The notes below the pieces were generated by a model. The model saw only the letters and a program-made list of their open reading frames with translations. It made no database searches and was not told the origin of the DNA. A stretch of DNA of 64,000 nt. It comes from Arcuatula senhousia (lineage: Eukaryota; Mollusca; Bivalvia; Mytilida; Mytilidae). How positions within the stretch are numbered: the stretch's first letter is position 1; each line of letters opens with the position of its first letter. Location of the stretch: contig OZ020317.1 of the NCBI GenBank assembly GCA_963971305.1, positions 21,160,001 to 21,224,000 on the forward strand. The letters are read 5' to 3'. Of this stretch, positions 45,501-56,560 are shown one piece after another. The translations under genes were made by a program, and so were the position numbers.

Positions 45501-48488
45501 GCTTTTAATAGTGAACCAAGAGTGGACCAGACTTAGAGCGGACCAGACCTAAGTTTGGTCTGCTCTAAGTCTGGTCTGGTCTGCATTTAATAGTGAACCA
45601 AGAGTAGACCAGACTTAGAGCGGACAAGACCTCAGTTTGGTCTGGTCTGTTTTTAAAAGTAAACCTTAAGTGGACCAGACATAGAGCGGACCAGACCTAA
45701 GTTTGGTCTGCTCTAAGTCTGGTACACTCAAAGAACTGTCTGTTATTATAGGTTTGGTCTGCCTGAGGTCAAAGTGAACCAGACCTTGGGCAAAGTTTGC
45801 TTTTGGAGTAAACTTGAGAGCAGACCTAGGTTTACTAAGACCAAACCAGACCAGAAAAAAGCAGACCTGAACCAGACTTCAGGTCCACTTTATATGTCTG
45901 GTGCGCATACAGGTTAGGTTTGGACCCATCTGTATGTTGTCGGTTTATTTCGTTCTGTCCTTGTTTGTTTTTGCTGGTTTTGTCACCGCAATTTCTAACT
46001 TTGATATTCAGAAGCCCTATTGGTATCTTTGCTTTATTCATTATTGAATATTATATGACCCAACATCAAGTTTATTTTTATCATCTCTTGATTTGAAACA
46101 TTTAATTGACCGTTAGCTAGAAAATAAGTGTTGTAACCCACAGGAACGGTCTCTCCTCACGGAGCACCTAAGTTTACTCTCGTTATGACTTCATTTCGGG
46201 TTGCTGATTTCTATGTGATCGTATCTTTGAGCTTTTTTATTTGTATATTTCTTCTGTTGACTTTACCACTTTTTATTTATTTCACGATTTTCAATGTTAA
46301 TATGATAAAAAACAAAGTAGTTAAATAGCACTTAAGCTTGACACGATATGCCCCGTGTCCGGCGACAGGCTTTTTTTGTCGAGAGGCATTGTTCAATTTT
46401 TTTTTTTCAAGAGAGGTCCAGGTTTTTCACCTGTTCGTTTACATGAAATCGCATAAACTAATAGCTGCTGTTGAAACAAATTACGAAAGACGTCTTAAAG
46501 AACTCATAAAGTTCGATTTATTACAAATTTACCAAAAAATCCATAAACTAGCATATTAAGTTGATGATTAAAATAAAACTATTGTTATTTCGAGTGGCAT
46601 AACAACTTGTCCGTTTTTTAGAGAGGACCACTTTTTACAAAATTTTGAATGCGGAGAATCTAGATTTTGCTCAAAATATGCGTTTTAAATGAAAAATATC
46701 ACCCTTACCATTGACCAAACATACATTCTAACTTGGTACATGCAGAACATCTGCAAAAGACTGCATGTAGTATTTTGACGAAAATGGTTTTATTATGAAT
46801 ACATTTGTTTCTTTCTCCATTAAATTAAAATAAAAAAAAACTTGTTCCCATAAATAATTAAAATATTTCTGTTAGGGTGTACAATTTTGAATGGTACATA
46901 ATACTAGTTCTATTGTCGATGAAACTATCAATTATATATGTATGAAGGAGAAAGAATCCGTAAAAAGAGGAATCGACCGGCGCATTCAAATCATCTATAA
47001 TTTTATGCCATTTCAAGTATTTTAAATTATTGTATATGTAAAGATCGGTAAAGAGAATTTTAAATGAAATTCATATTGTTACACATTTTGCACGTATGTA
47101 TAAAAGTGAATATAATAAAACAAAACACACACCAGGCAGAATAAAACTTTGTCGTATGTTTACCCCCAATGTCTTTGTTTTTTTATGTTTTATTTTTGCT
47201 GCTGGTGAGGTTTTAATATCCTGCAGTAAGCTCGTTCTTGCGTCAACATTTTTGGTGTTGAAAAACACATGAAAACTTATGATCTATCCGTGTAAATTTC
47301 AAAACTCTGAGCTTCTCTCTGCAGAACGCATATGTTTATTATAACTATAAATTGAATTTCTGTTCAGCATAAATTGAGGTTTTTTATTACTTTTGTAATA
47401 GCGCCGCCATTGAGTCTTGAGTATAAGAAACGCGCCTCAGTCGTGACAATATAGTGGAGCGGATACCTGACAAAAAGTTCATTTTATAATGTTATTTTTG
47501 TTTTAATCTAAAGCATTAAACAGAAGACATTATTTAAACACTAGGAAGATGAGAGATGACGGCTCTTAACCCGATGACGTTATACATGCTATCTGCATAT
47601 TAGTATTTCACAAAGTAGTGATTTTGTTGGCTTAATATCGATTTACATGAAATAGAAATATAGAAGGAATTGAAGCTGCATGTATCAAAAGCCTGTTGCA
47701 TGTAGTTGCCAGGAAAAGTGCTACGGAAAGGTTTTGTGACACAGCAAGACGCAGGCTGCGAGACTCCTATATAATGCTGCTGCACCACCACATTGAACAC
47801 GACATGGAGTTTTTAAAATATAATAAGACCATGCACATACAAACACACACACAGCATAAAAAGGATCCGAAAAAAACTTGTTAGGGTTAGACGTTGTGGA
47901 TCTGTAAGCAATGACACGTTACCATCGAAATTATGGATTCTATTATATTATATTTAAGTGTTCATTTAAAACTTTCAGCTATTTGATACAATGTATCTGT
48001 TTTAAAAGGGCTGAAAAATGCAGAAAGGTAAATATTCCTAAAATAACCCATATTTCAATTTAGTTATTACATTTTTAAATACGAATAAGTTATGTAAGTG
48101 AGGTTATACAATATCATAATTATAAAGTGTACTCGCCTCATTGGTAGCTTTAATGTTTCGCTTTCCGTAAAAAAATCATGAAATATCATCATTTTTACGT
48201 TTTGGTCGATTATCTCTGGCACAAATGGATATACCCCTCGAAAAAAAAAAACAGGCCTGTCGCCGGATACGGGACCTACTGTACATGTTATAACTAAAAA
48301 CTCAAATACCTCTGTACCGGCATACATGTATCCTCTTTCCTTGCAAATCAATATACAGACATCATTTGTCATGTAATGGAAATCATAAATTCCATTTATC
48401 ACATGCATAAATGGAAAAAGGCGTGTTGCTTCACTATTGACAAAAACTGCGTGATCTTCAAAGCATCCTACATAACTATTGCCAACTG
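42230..48488 (-). CDS. WSC plus PAN-like domain protein, 5' partial, three exons
   Basis: Exons in transcript order: 48488-48310, 42783-42639, 42528-42230; phases 1-0-1 agree and give 206 residues to the stop. Residues 1-107 form a WSC domain with eight cysteines (GCFEDH, NDVCILIC, AGTEVGLQCFCGDD, ECWDWCFGD, QDCG, then RLSVY). WSC domains bind carbohydrate in the proteins where this has been studied. Residues 108-206 have the C-x3-C-x5-C-x9-C spacing of PAN/apple-like domains (ICSSMCIGDINCSLFTYQAN, then ECKLYG). A secreted or surface lectin-like role is inferred. The signal-peptide exon should lie upstream of 48488 but was not identified. The 5.5-kb middle intron is full of repeats. Confidence 0.8.
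42639..42783 (-). CDS. WSC domain exon, second half
   Basis: On the minus strand it begins after ttcaag as VGLQCFCGDDPYKSPWLQVP and continues to GAPYRLSVYKT, then a gtatat donor. The acceptor could also be placed four bases later (gtag), but only this one keeps the frame with the first WSC exon. Confidence 0.8.
42992..44640. repeat. Dispersed 'agctcacctga' repeat with internal and inverted copies
   Basis: It starts tagctcacctgaaccgaagg and gtgagctattgccatcactt, a repeat type common in bivalve DNA. The block gtcgaagttgtcagatgacc, then agatagagaaaagttgttgc and atttagctctacaaaag, occurs at about 43325, 43890 and 44038 on the plus strand and reversed at about 44360-44600. An R2 copy is inserted at 43480-43800. 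It lies inside the WSC gene intron. Confidence 0.7.
43480..43800 (-). repeat. R2 copy, minus strand, inserted in the preceding repeat
   Basis: Runs from tatgtggaataagtgtacgc through ccagcagccttcaac and ttggccca to attcctggcttaggacaggc and gtggcggggttaaactagtt, collinear with the reverse complement of 17.74-18.0 kb. Confidence 0.7.
44900..46034 (+). mobile_element. PLE 3' fragment split by a nested element
   Basis: The first part, 44900-45146, matches the end of the ORF and start of the 3' untranslated region (atgagtcgaaatgtcggttt, gagcgacgggtgtgttatct, gatattcagtagtttgggta). The second part, from 45933 (tgttgtcggtttatttcgtt) to 46034 (tctttgctt), completes it. The interruption is the 786-base unit 45147-45932. 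Confidence 0.75.
45147..45932. mobile_element. 786-base TA-flanked inverted-repeat unit with 82-base tandem repeats
   Basis: The ends are CAGATGAGACCAAACCTAAC and its inverted relative (ggttaggtttggacccatct, then g), with TA on both sides. The interior is built of ggaccagacctaagtttggt, then ctgctctaag tctggtctgg blocks; starts at 45429, 45511 and 45593 show an 82-base period. Each unit is itself nearly palindromic (ggaccagacc against ggtctggtcc-like). Non-coding. Confidence 0.85.
46130..46290 (+). mobile_element. Second small PLE 3' fragment
   Basis: acaggaacggtctctcctca, cggagcacctaagtttactc and tcgttatgacttcatttcgg match the middle of the PLE 3' untranslated region. Both ends are missing. 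Confidence 0.55.
46300..48309. other. WSC gene intron, nothing firmly recognised
   Basis: AT-rich. The word gtccggcgacaggc followed by a T run (46356-46380) recurs inverted at about 48250-48275 (gcctgtcgccgga), which may mark two small related insertions. A decayed R1-like piece (gagtcttgagtataagaaac) lies at about 47413. Confidence 0.35.
48310..48488 (-). CDS. WSC domain exon, first half
   Basis: On the minus strand, after a ttttaccag acceptor, it reads VGNSYVGCFEDHAVFVNSEA and continues to NDVCILICKERGYMYAGTE before gtattt. GCFED and YAGTE are the characteristic WSC start and middle. The acceptor could be three bases later (cagcag), which changes nothing in frame. Confidence 0.8.
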
Positions 48489-51039
48489 CTGGTAAAATAC
48501 ATAAAAAGACATTTAAATCAGTAATGGATAGTATGCATTAAAACTCATAACTATTATCTATTAACAAGTTTTCGGGCAATGTAACAAAACACCTTTAAGT
48601 TATTCGTAGTAAGAAATTTGTCAGTTTGGAAAACAACCAATCGAAATAAAGTACATGCAAAATATTAAGATCGATTATCACTATAAGCTCATTTATTTTG
48701 TAATAATCATAAAAACGATTCTGCTTGACCTGTTTAAAGACATATAACCTAACATTTTTGCAATTCCTAAAACATAATGAAATTCACACTATATATGAAG
48801 AATATATTGTTAAACCTCTAAAAAACTTAAATTTTCAACAACAACAGAAATGACCAGATATTCTTATCTTCTTCTTGAAAAAAAAAACTACAGAAAAATA
48901 AATGTAATGTCAAAAAAAGAAGACAAACTAATTATATGTAAACACTTGTACCTGACACAACGTTATCTTGGTCAGGTATTTTGTACATGACCATTCAATC
49001 ACCAAGAGAATACCTGTTCATCGTTTTATTGTTTTCTGTCATAAAATGATATCGATTATTTATATGTAAAAATACATCAAAATGTTTATTTCAAAATTGT
49101 TTATCTTGTAATGACATTATAACATTGTTTTTTTTTTACGAAATAACAAATGTTAATTGAACACCAAATTAGTTTTTGAAAAAGTTCAAAAGCTAACCTC
49201 ACCAGATTTGACATCATGTTATTCAGCGTATTGTAATTTTAATTGCCAAATTTAAGCATGTAGAACATCACTGAACGTTACTGAAATGTGTTTGGTAAAG
49301 GGCATGTGAAAGACGGTTTACCCAAAGTAAATGTTTATGCTGGAACCACTTTTTCAAAGCGAATAATTAATAACATTTTTTGTATATAAAGCTGTAAGAA
49401 TTTGACAATTTGTGCGGGTAAGACAGTTTTTAAAGGTATATTTTATATATGTATGTGTATTTTATTCAGTTAAAACAGAAAATTGCAAAATTAATAGGTG
49501 ATTTGTCTTTAAAGTCTATTCAAAATATATGGATTATAAACGGTCGTTTACAAACAGTTAGTTAAGGTTTAAATTGTTCAGTTCGTTTATTTAAGTCTAC
49601 ATTTGGTCTTAGCTATAAGCTACAATTAAAACAATCGATGGTAATGTAATCACTAGATATTTACCAACTTCCGTCGACGTCAAGACTGTATTTATATTCA
49701 AATGTACCAATTAAGTACATCTGTTTTAGTAATGTCACTTATTGCTTAAGTTAACATTTATATTCTGTATGAAAATGTGGCGTTCTATATGAAATTGCAA
49801 TAATCATGATGTGTAGAAATTAAGAAATAGTACAATTTATATTTGGTTTTTGCTTTCTCATGGTGAGTTACTTGTTTGTAACTTTTAATTCCTTTTTTGT
49901 AGGATTTTATTTACACTGTTGGCTATAAAGGTCATAAAACATTCGACATGATGTTCGAGCAGTTCTAAATTCCATAGGCTTTATGCTCGTTATCCCTATT
50001 TCGCATTGTATATTTTCTAGAGATTACTTAAGCTTTAAAAAGCTCTGAAAATAGATTCATATATATGCAGCAAACTTCCAAACTAGCATCATGTATAACA
50101 AAATCGTTCAGGTAAATTGTATAGATTAATATTTATCACAACAACAAACTGATCCAACGTGAAAAGAAGATTAGTCGAGGTCGTTTCTACAGATGACATT
50201 AACAATTTTCGGCAATTTGCGGCATTTTCTTTGATGGTTGCTGGTTGAGATAACTTGTATCACATACTTGCTGTGATACAAAAGAATTACAGGTTATTTC
50301 TAAGGAAACACGTGACTATGCTATGCATTAATGTCACACGTATATTTCTTTCGCGTCAATTTATGAATGAAAATTTTGGAACGTCATTCATGAAATTGCC
50401 GCATCACCGCCTACGCTAAAATAGATTCTTCATAAAATGATATTATTAGGAAATAAGTTGTTCATGAATAAATCGGTATTGCCGATCAAACAAATATTAG
50501 ACATTTTGCTTTTGAGATGAACTTTATCACGACTTTACGTATCAGCCTCGCCCTACCGGGCTCGACTGATACTTGCCGTGATAAAATCCATCTCAAAAAC
50601 AAAATGCCATATATTCCTTATATCACATGTTTTTTAATGCTTTTCCTCCTGTTGTGGAATCATTTATTTTCGTACATGTAGGTACCAATTTCCGTTGTTT
50701 GGGGAAAAATGATGGTTCTGAAAATTGCTTCATACAAACCAATATAATTTTTTCTTTTCGTTGGGTATCAAATTTCGTGGGTCAAAGCCACTCAGGAAAA
50801 GCACGAAAATTGATACACCACGAATAATAATGAAACCACAGTATTTTCAGCTTTTAAGCTTACTGGTTTGTGTGTCTAATCTCACCTTAAAGAATGCACA
50901 CATTTAGTTTTGATTTGTTCAAACATGTAAGTTCTTAACACAAAATATTTTATGTCCCTTAAATTACACAGCGAAAACTTATATTCATTGATACATTGAA
51001 TTTGAAAAAAGGAACAACAAACTTTGAAGTGAAAATTAC
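48489..51039. other. Region between genes, AT-rich
   Basis: It should hold the 5' part of the WSC gene, but no convincing signal-peptide exon was found on the minus strand. Two hairpins lie at 50246-50280 and 50509-50608. Confidence 0.35.
50509..50608. repeat. Hairpin-forming foldback sequence
   Basis: cattttgcttttgagatgaa, tttatcacg and tatcag on the left pair with ctgata, cgtgataaa and tccatctcaaaaacaaaatg on the right around a GC-rich loop (cctcgccctaccgggctcga). It has the same plan as the hairpin at 9.4 kb. A second small hairpin (gtatcaca...tgtgatac) is at about 50258-50279. Confidence 0.75.
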
Positions 51040-51235
51040 ATTTGTTTCCAGACAATATATTTTGACGACAACCGCGCGTTTTTCTATTCAAGACACATCT
51101 TTCCAATGATTGAAAACGCCAAAAGAGGAGAAAATACAAAAAGTTTAAAACAATAAACAGGAAATGTCTAACGGAAAAACGAACAATGACTAAGATTTAC
51201 TTATGTCTGGGGTATGAAAAATATAAGGGTTTAAA
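51040..51235 (-). repeat. R1 copy, minus strand
   Basis: gacaatatattttgacgaca, gcgcgtttttctattcaaga, cacatctttccaatgattga and acttatgtctggggtatgaa match the R1 reverse complement in order, with decay. Confidence 0.6.
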
Positions 51236-51569
51236 CAAATTGGAATTTAAACGGATAGTACATACATAAGAGTAAGTTTATTTCGGGAAATAAAAACTCC
51301 ACACCAAGCTATCACGGATATAAGAAATCAAAATCAGTATAATGTTCAAGACAATAACTATTGCTACGCCTCACGAAAAGATAGTAGAACTTGAATAAAT
51401 GGATTACGTACCTCTAGGTGAATATAAGCACTGGAAAATAAGAGCACATACGTTATAATAATATGTAACAAAGTTTAACCAATAATATTACGCAACATAT
51501 CAAGTCATCAAGAGAACATTTGTTGACGTTGAAAATAACAATATCTCGTGCTAAATATATATCATGACG

Positions 51570-52010
51570 TCACTTAGATACTGGACTTTCAAAATTTCTC
51601 GATGTAGTAGAGATTGCCTTCTTGACATCTTGGGCTGTGCCTTTCCATATCTTAGCTTCTGATGATAAAGCTTTAAAAAATTCAAATAAATCATCAATGG
51701 GCTTATTTTTTTCATTTCATTAATCCAAAAGGATTATTTGCGATAACGTCTTATGGCATCTAAACTTCACACATTAAATGAAACCATATGCAAATCTTAC
51801 TCATATACATATATAAGGTTTGTTGAAATGCTTTTTAGACCCTAGTGATTACATGTAGTAATGGAAAACATTTGACACTTGATCAGTGTCTTATACAATT
51901 TTAAAAATGAGCTAAAGTCTTACCTCGGTTGGAGTTTGACATTTCACAAATATCAGATTGTATTTAATAAAAACAAACACCATTGTCAAGAACAGAGTCC
52001 TTACTGCCAT
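51570..52010 (-). CDS. Candidate small secreted protein, two exons, 72 residues
   Basis: Exon 1 is 52010-51924 (ATG, 29 codons, donor gtaaga) and exon 2 is 51701-51570 (43 codons plus TGA). The N-terminus MAVRTLFLTMVFVFIKYNLI then FVKC looks like a signal peptide. The mature part, QTPTEPIDDLFEFFKALSSE and on to FESPVSK, is short, charged and helix-prone, with no cysteine pair. The frame joins in phase 0. The second acceptor (aaaaaaataag) lacks a pyrimidine tract, which is the weak point. Family not recognised; no function is claimed. Confidence 0.5.
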
Positions 52011-53812
52011 TGTCGTTTAAGTCTACCTAAATGTACTGTAAGATAAAATCAGTTTATAAAGGTAACAACAAAGTACTAAAGCATCTCAATTGCCATAAAA
52101 GCATGTCATTCGTAAATGATTGAACCTAAACGTAGCTTGGTAACAGCTTATAAAATAATAATAAAAAGAAGGACCGAACTACTTAGTATCAGATAGAAAT
52201 AAAAAAAACATAGCGTTGCAGTTTATTGACGATTCGGAAAGAGGGGTGAATATCTTAGTACAAATTAAATAAAATATTCACTAATAAGTGCACGTTGAAA
52301 ATGTACAGAAATGATTTTTAAAGGGATATCTTTACACACTTTTCTGGAGTTTGATAAACTATGTGCTCATGAAAGGGTTATATACAGCAACTTGAAGTGA
52401 ATTGTTTAAGGATCAAATGAGATAATTTTGATTTCTAGTTATTCAGACCAATTATCGAAGGTAACTTCATTATATCATACTTTTTGTTATGTCTACTTAA
52501 TTTTGAAGCAAACGTCAATTGTATATCTTAGTCGTTTTAGTGTCATATGAAAATGTTTGTGTAAAATTATGAAAAACTGTACGAAATTGACAAGTACGAT
52601 GAAAATAATCGCATAGACACCCAACTGTACACTTCCGTTCCAATACTGTGAATGTCCAAAAAGCCCACATTTGTCATAGCAATCGTCTAGTGAGACATTT
52701 CACATTCCGGATCAAAATAACTTAATAAATTAATTACTGTAAGAAAAACTCAAAAGAAAATTATTTTATTTGAAAGAAGAAAGAAAAATACTTTATCCAT
52801 TGGATAAAGTAGTATAACTCACCATTCGTTATTCCGTTACTTAGTTAATGGGGTTAGAAGTTCATGTTGTATGCTTAAATGTTTTGTTTTGTTTTGTGAA
52901 TCTGTTGTTAACCATTATTTATATTACGTTGATCATTTATACTTAAATCATGCTCACTTTCTATAGTTTAAATCTATGTACCGGAACTTGAATCGTTTGT
53001 CTTTTCTTCACTGGCTTGTTGCAATAATAGAAACAATAGAAATTCTTAATTACATTTTAGCAAAATATCATATATTTGATATTTGATAGGAATCATCCCT
53101 TTAAATAGCAGTAAAGGATCCTTTCTGGCCTATTTAGAAATAACTTTATTAAACAAATTGATTTTCTTTATATTTAGCACATCCAAATATTTGAGAACAA
53201 ATGGTACAAAACATACAATTATTAACAAAACTGATTTTATTTTTATTTGAATGCAATAGGTCCTTAGTCAAACGATATATTATGGGATGAACTTTAGGTC
53301 ACTCTATCTATACACATTTTTTTTTGTTTAAACTGCCCCATTGGTGCCTCATTGCTTCTCTGTTAAAGAAAAAGTGTGAAATATTTCTTTTTTGGTGGTA
53401 AAATATTGCACGCAAAAAGGAGTTCATTGCTTTTGTTTTCGAGAACTTGCGTTATTACAACGTTAAAAGAAAAAAACAATCAAAAACAAAGATTAAAATT
53501 TTAAATGTTAAGATGACATTTTTTTCAACACTCCTAGATAATTATTATCTTTTTTCAAGTGCGTTCACCTTGATAAAATGTTATTTCAATAAAATTTTAA
53601 TTACTTATAATTTATTCATGAAAAATCCTGATTTTCTTCGGAAACAAACGTTAAATGGTACATACATAAAACAAAACACATAATATTATTGTTTTTATTT
53701 CGATTTCTACGAAAAGTAATTATAATTTAATTATGAAAAATTCTGAAAAAACACATTAAATGGTAGATACAAAAAACAAATCACATATCATTATTGTTTT
53801 TCATTTAAATTT
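52011..53812. other. Intergenic, nothing recognised
   Basis: AT-rich. It would contain the promoter of the small secreted protein (on the minus strand, so to the right of 52010) and the 3' region of the GT31 gene. A plus-strand open frame at 53447-53683 is AT-driven and has no domain. Confidence 0.4.
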
Positions 53813-54787
53813 TTACGAAATTGAATTTGATTGTGATTTTATGTTGTAAGCATGCATACTTTGCATATTCTCGTTTGAAGCTTTATGAAAGAGTAATTTG
53901 TTGTTGCAAAATTGTGGTTCTGCAACCTTCCCAAATTTGTGTATAATGGTGTGCACAATGTTTTGGTTATCAGAATGTAAATCGACTGACGGATATAGTG
54001 AAAGAACATTTCCGATTGTTCTTCCTCCGAAATTGAGCTCAACAAGCGAACCTGGTGGACAATTCCTCCGACAATATTTCCGACTGGAAATGTATCTAAT
54101 TAAATTCTTCCCTAACACTAGAAACATTTCGTCAAGTCTAGTTATTCTGTCGATTTTACTTCCATTTCCGGCTTTCCAGCCATAATAAAGGTCATCTGAT
54201 TTTAGTTTATACAAAGTTTCAAAAATCTGCGGGACACAAGGAAAAGCATCATCATCCATTTTCACTCCAAGAATAGCATTCGGCCATTTCTCATGGATAT
54301 GTTTCATCCAAATATATATTTTCTTTCCAAATTCCTTACCCCAACCTAGACTTTTAGCATTTAAATAAAATAAATCCTTGTGCTTTTCATTTTCTATTTC
54401 CAAATCCTTGGTTTGCTTGTCTAAGAGAAACCTATAGACGACTTTAAATGGTAAACTTTTATTTCTTCTTTTTACCTCCGATAACCACGTCATTCGTACG
54501 GTTTTCCGAGTGTCATAGTTACTTCCCTTGCTTAATATTCCAATTACCATTAAAGGGCGATTATCATTATCAGTCTGATTATTGCTTTGGAGAGGCAACT
54601 GCTTTGATTGTTCAATGCTATGCTTTGTTTGTTTTATTTGTTCTTTCGTATAATGTCCTTTAAGACTTTTTTGAACATACGACGCCCAATCTACTATTTG
54701 TTCATTTGGCAGGAAGAATAAAAACACAGGAATTAAAAGTAAAAATATTTTTACTTTATGCTGGTAACAACTCCCCGCACATGCCAT
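53813..54787 (-). CDS. GT31 (beta-1,3-galactosyltransferase family) protein, intronless, 324 residues
   Basis: Short cytoplasmic head, membrane anchor at residues 13-27 (KIFLLLIPVFLFFLP), stem to about residue 75, then the Galactosyl_T catalytic domain. The domain has VIGILSKGSNYDTRKTVRMT with the family RxxxRxTW at 94-101, VVYRFLL at about 116-122, LGWGKEF, and the metal- and nucleotide-sugar-binding MDDDAF at 177-182. Sites NQT (70), NKS (109) and NGS (208) may be glycosylated. Known members work in the Golgi and add Gal or GlcNAc in beta-1,3 linkage; the acceptor here is unknown. The whole frame is in one exon, as in many GT31 genes. The usual E...(D/Y)xD block between the RxxxRxTW and DDD motifs is weakly represented (KHKDLFYLNA). 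Confidence 0.9.
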   Translation of the reverse strand: MACAGSCYQHKVKIFLLLIPVFLFFLPNEQIVDWASYVQKSLKGHYTKEQIKQTKHSIEQSKQLPLQSNNQTDNDNRPLMVIGILSKGSNYDTRKTVRMTWLSEVKRRNKSLPFKVVYRFLLDKQTKDLEIENEKHKDLFYLNAKSLGWGKEFGKKIYIWMKHIHEKWPNAILGVKMDDDAFPCVPQIFETLYKLKSDDLYYGWKAGNGSKIDRITRLDEMFLVLGKNLIRYISSRKYCRRNCPPGSLVELNFGGRTIGNVLSLYPSVDLHSDNQNIVHTIIHKFGKVAEPQFCNNKLLFHKASNENMQSMHAYNIKSQSNSIS

Positions 54788-56425
54788 TTAGGATATGTAT
54801 GTAAATCTATATTATCTCTTTTAAAATTTTCTGTGTTGTTGCTTTATATGCTTGAACTTTTATCATCTGAAATATCTGAAAAAGATGAAATGAAGACTAT
54901 ACAATTTGATCAATAAACAATCAAATCTTAATTAGCACTAATCTAACGTTAATTATAACAATAATCCATCTTACATTAATGAAATATAAGCCTAGTTTTG
55001 TATCGTGCCGTATAGATAATAAGCTTGATCGTTTGATTTTACATTGTGTGGCCGTTGTAGTCTTATTTTTGTTTGTACATGTAAGTGGAATCTTGAAACC
55101 GCAGAAAAAAATCAACTTTCAAATCCGTTTTAAAAATCAAAAGCCGTTTTAAATGAAAAATACCGAGACGAACTTGAATTGACAAAGTAGTTTAATCAAG
55201 CCGAAGAAGTAGGATGCAACGCAGAGATCGAACATCGCTAGCTCAAAAATTTAACGGCGCGAATTTATTTGACTCTAATTGTAGTCTATGGACAATAACA
55301 TTACAGCGCGAATTTAAAACTGCGCGAACTAAGATTTGGTCGTCCTACCGCGAAAAAAAGACGGCGCGAAAATTGCACGATATCCGTATAGGTACCAGCA
55401 AAATTTTACATCGTTACTTAAACAGGACGTTTTAAGCATAATCAACACTCAGGAATCAAAATTACCCCGACGTGCTTACTGCCACATTAATGGATATCGT
55501 CCAGGAGACAAGAATTCCGAAGTGTCTTGCAAAAATGTCTAATCTGTCGAAAGGTTTCCGAAAATGCTTACCGTTCATCTGATCAACCGCGTTCAGCAGA
55601 AGATAGAACTTCATTAGAATCGAAGTTTTCAAAACAGGTGTGGATTTCAGTGGAGAGTTAAACGTAACAGATGAATAATGACTAATTCGTAAAACAAACA
55701 TTTTCTTATTTACTTACTGGCTTTATGTCACATACTTCTTTTTTAAGGTACGGTTTAGTATATATTGCCTATACGTGAAAAACAACATTGAATCTAACTA
55801 AAAATGACGTTGAGTTTCAGGATTTTCAGACGGATTATTCAGTGTACAGGTAAATTTAATCGGAAACGTCGTTTTTAACGTAACGTCCCACCTTAAATAA
55901 TACACATCCATGCTTATGTTAAGATGGTTTGTGTGCCGTAAATCTTTACCACGTGTGATAATTTCGGACAACGCTACAACCTCTATTGCGACCGCAGATT
56001 ATATAAAGATACTTTTAACTTCGGAATCGTTACAAAAAAAAATTGAACCGTTATAAGATGACTTGAAAGATAATACCGGACCGTGCACCATTGTATGGCG
56101 GTTTTTTAACGTTTAGTAGGACTCACAAGAAACTGTCTTAGAAAAGTACTCGGGCAAGCCTAAGAGGACAAACAGATGTAACATACTGTCGTCGTTGAAA
56201 TAGAAGATTTGAACAATCGACATTATATACGTATTGTCTGATGTTTTTGACCCGGACGCATTAAGGCCTTCACATTTATTGTAGTTGAAACAAACATTTC
56301 ATTTCCATATCCCTTAGTTCGTGAAGACAGAATCATTCCTTCCGATAAAACATTGTTTACTCAACAAGCGAGGAGACGAAAGTATTAAGTTGGGCATTTA
56401 AATAAGTAGTACGACATTTTTGATA
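54788..56425. other. Upstream of GT31, nothing firmly recognised
   Basis: The GT31 promoter should lie just right of 54787. A stretch rich in gcgcgaa words (55250-55380) differs from the AT-rich background. Open frames at 55214-55435 and 55336-55542 show no domain. Confidence 0.35.
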
Positions 56426-56429
56426 CTAT

Positions 56430-56560
56430 TCTCTGCTCTTCATAGTCATATTGTGTTTGGCATTTTCAACTTTTTGGTAGAGCGCCTCTGATGAGTCTTG
56501 AATTAACGAAACGCGAGTCCGGTGTAGCAAAATTTATTGTCTGGAACTTTGTTGTAATTT
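56430..56560 (+). repeat. R1 copy, short
   Basis: ctcttcatagtcatattgtg, ttggtagagcgcctctgatg, agtcttgaattaacgaaacg and tgtctggaactttgttgtaa match the R1 core. An R2 piece (cgtacacttattccaccttt) follows at about 56630-56680. Confidence 0.7.

Noticed and set aside
50830..50905. A plus-strand signal-peptide-like start (MKPQYFQLLSLLVCV)
   Set aside because: It stops after 25 codons without a usable donor and no downstream partner exon was seen.
53898..54185. A 95-codon plus-strand frame across the GT31 gene
   Set aside because: It is the antisense shadow of the glycosyltransferase, which shows clear family motifs on the minus strand.
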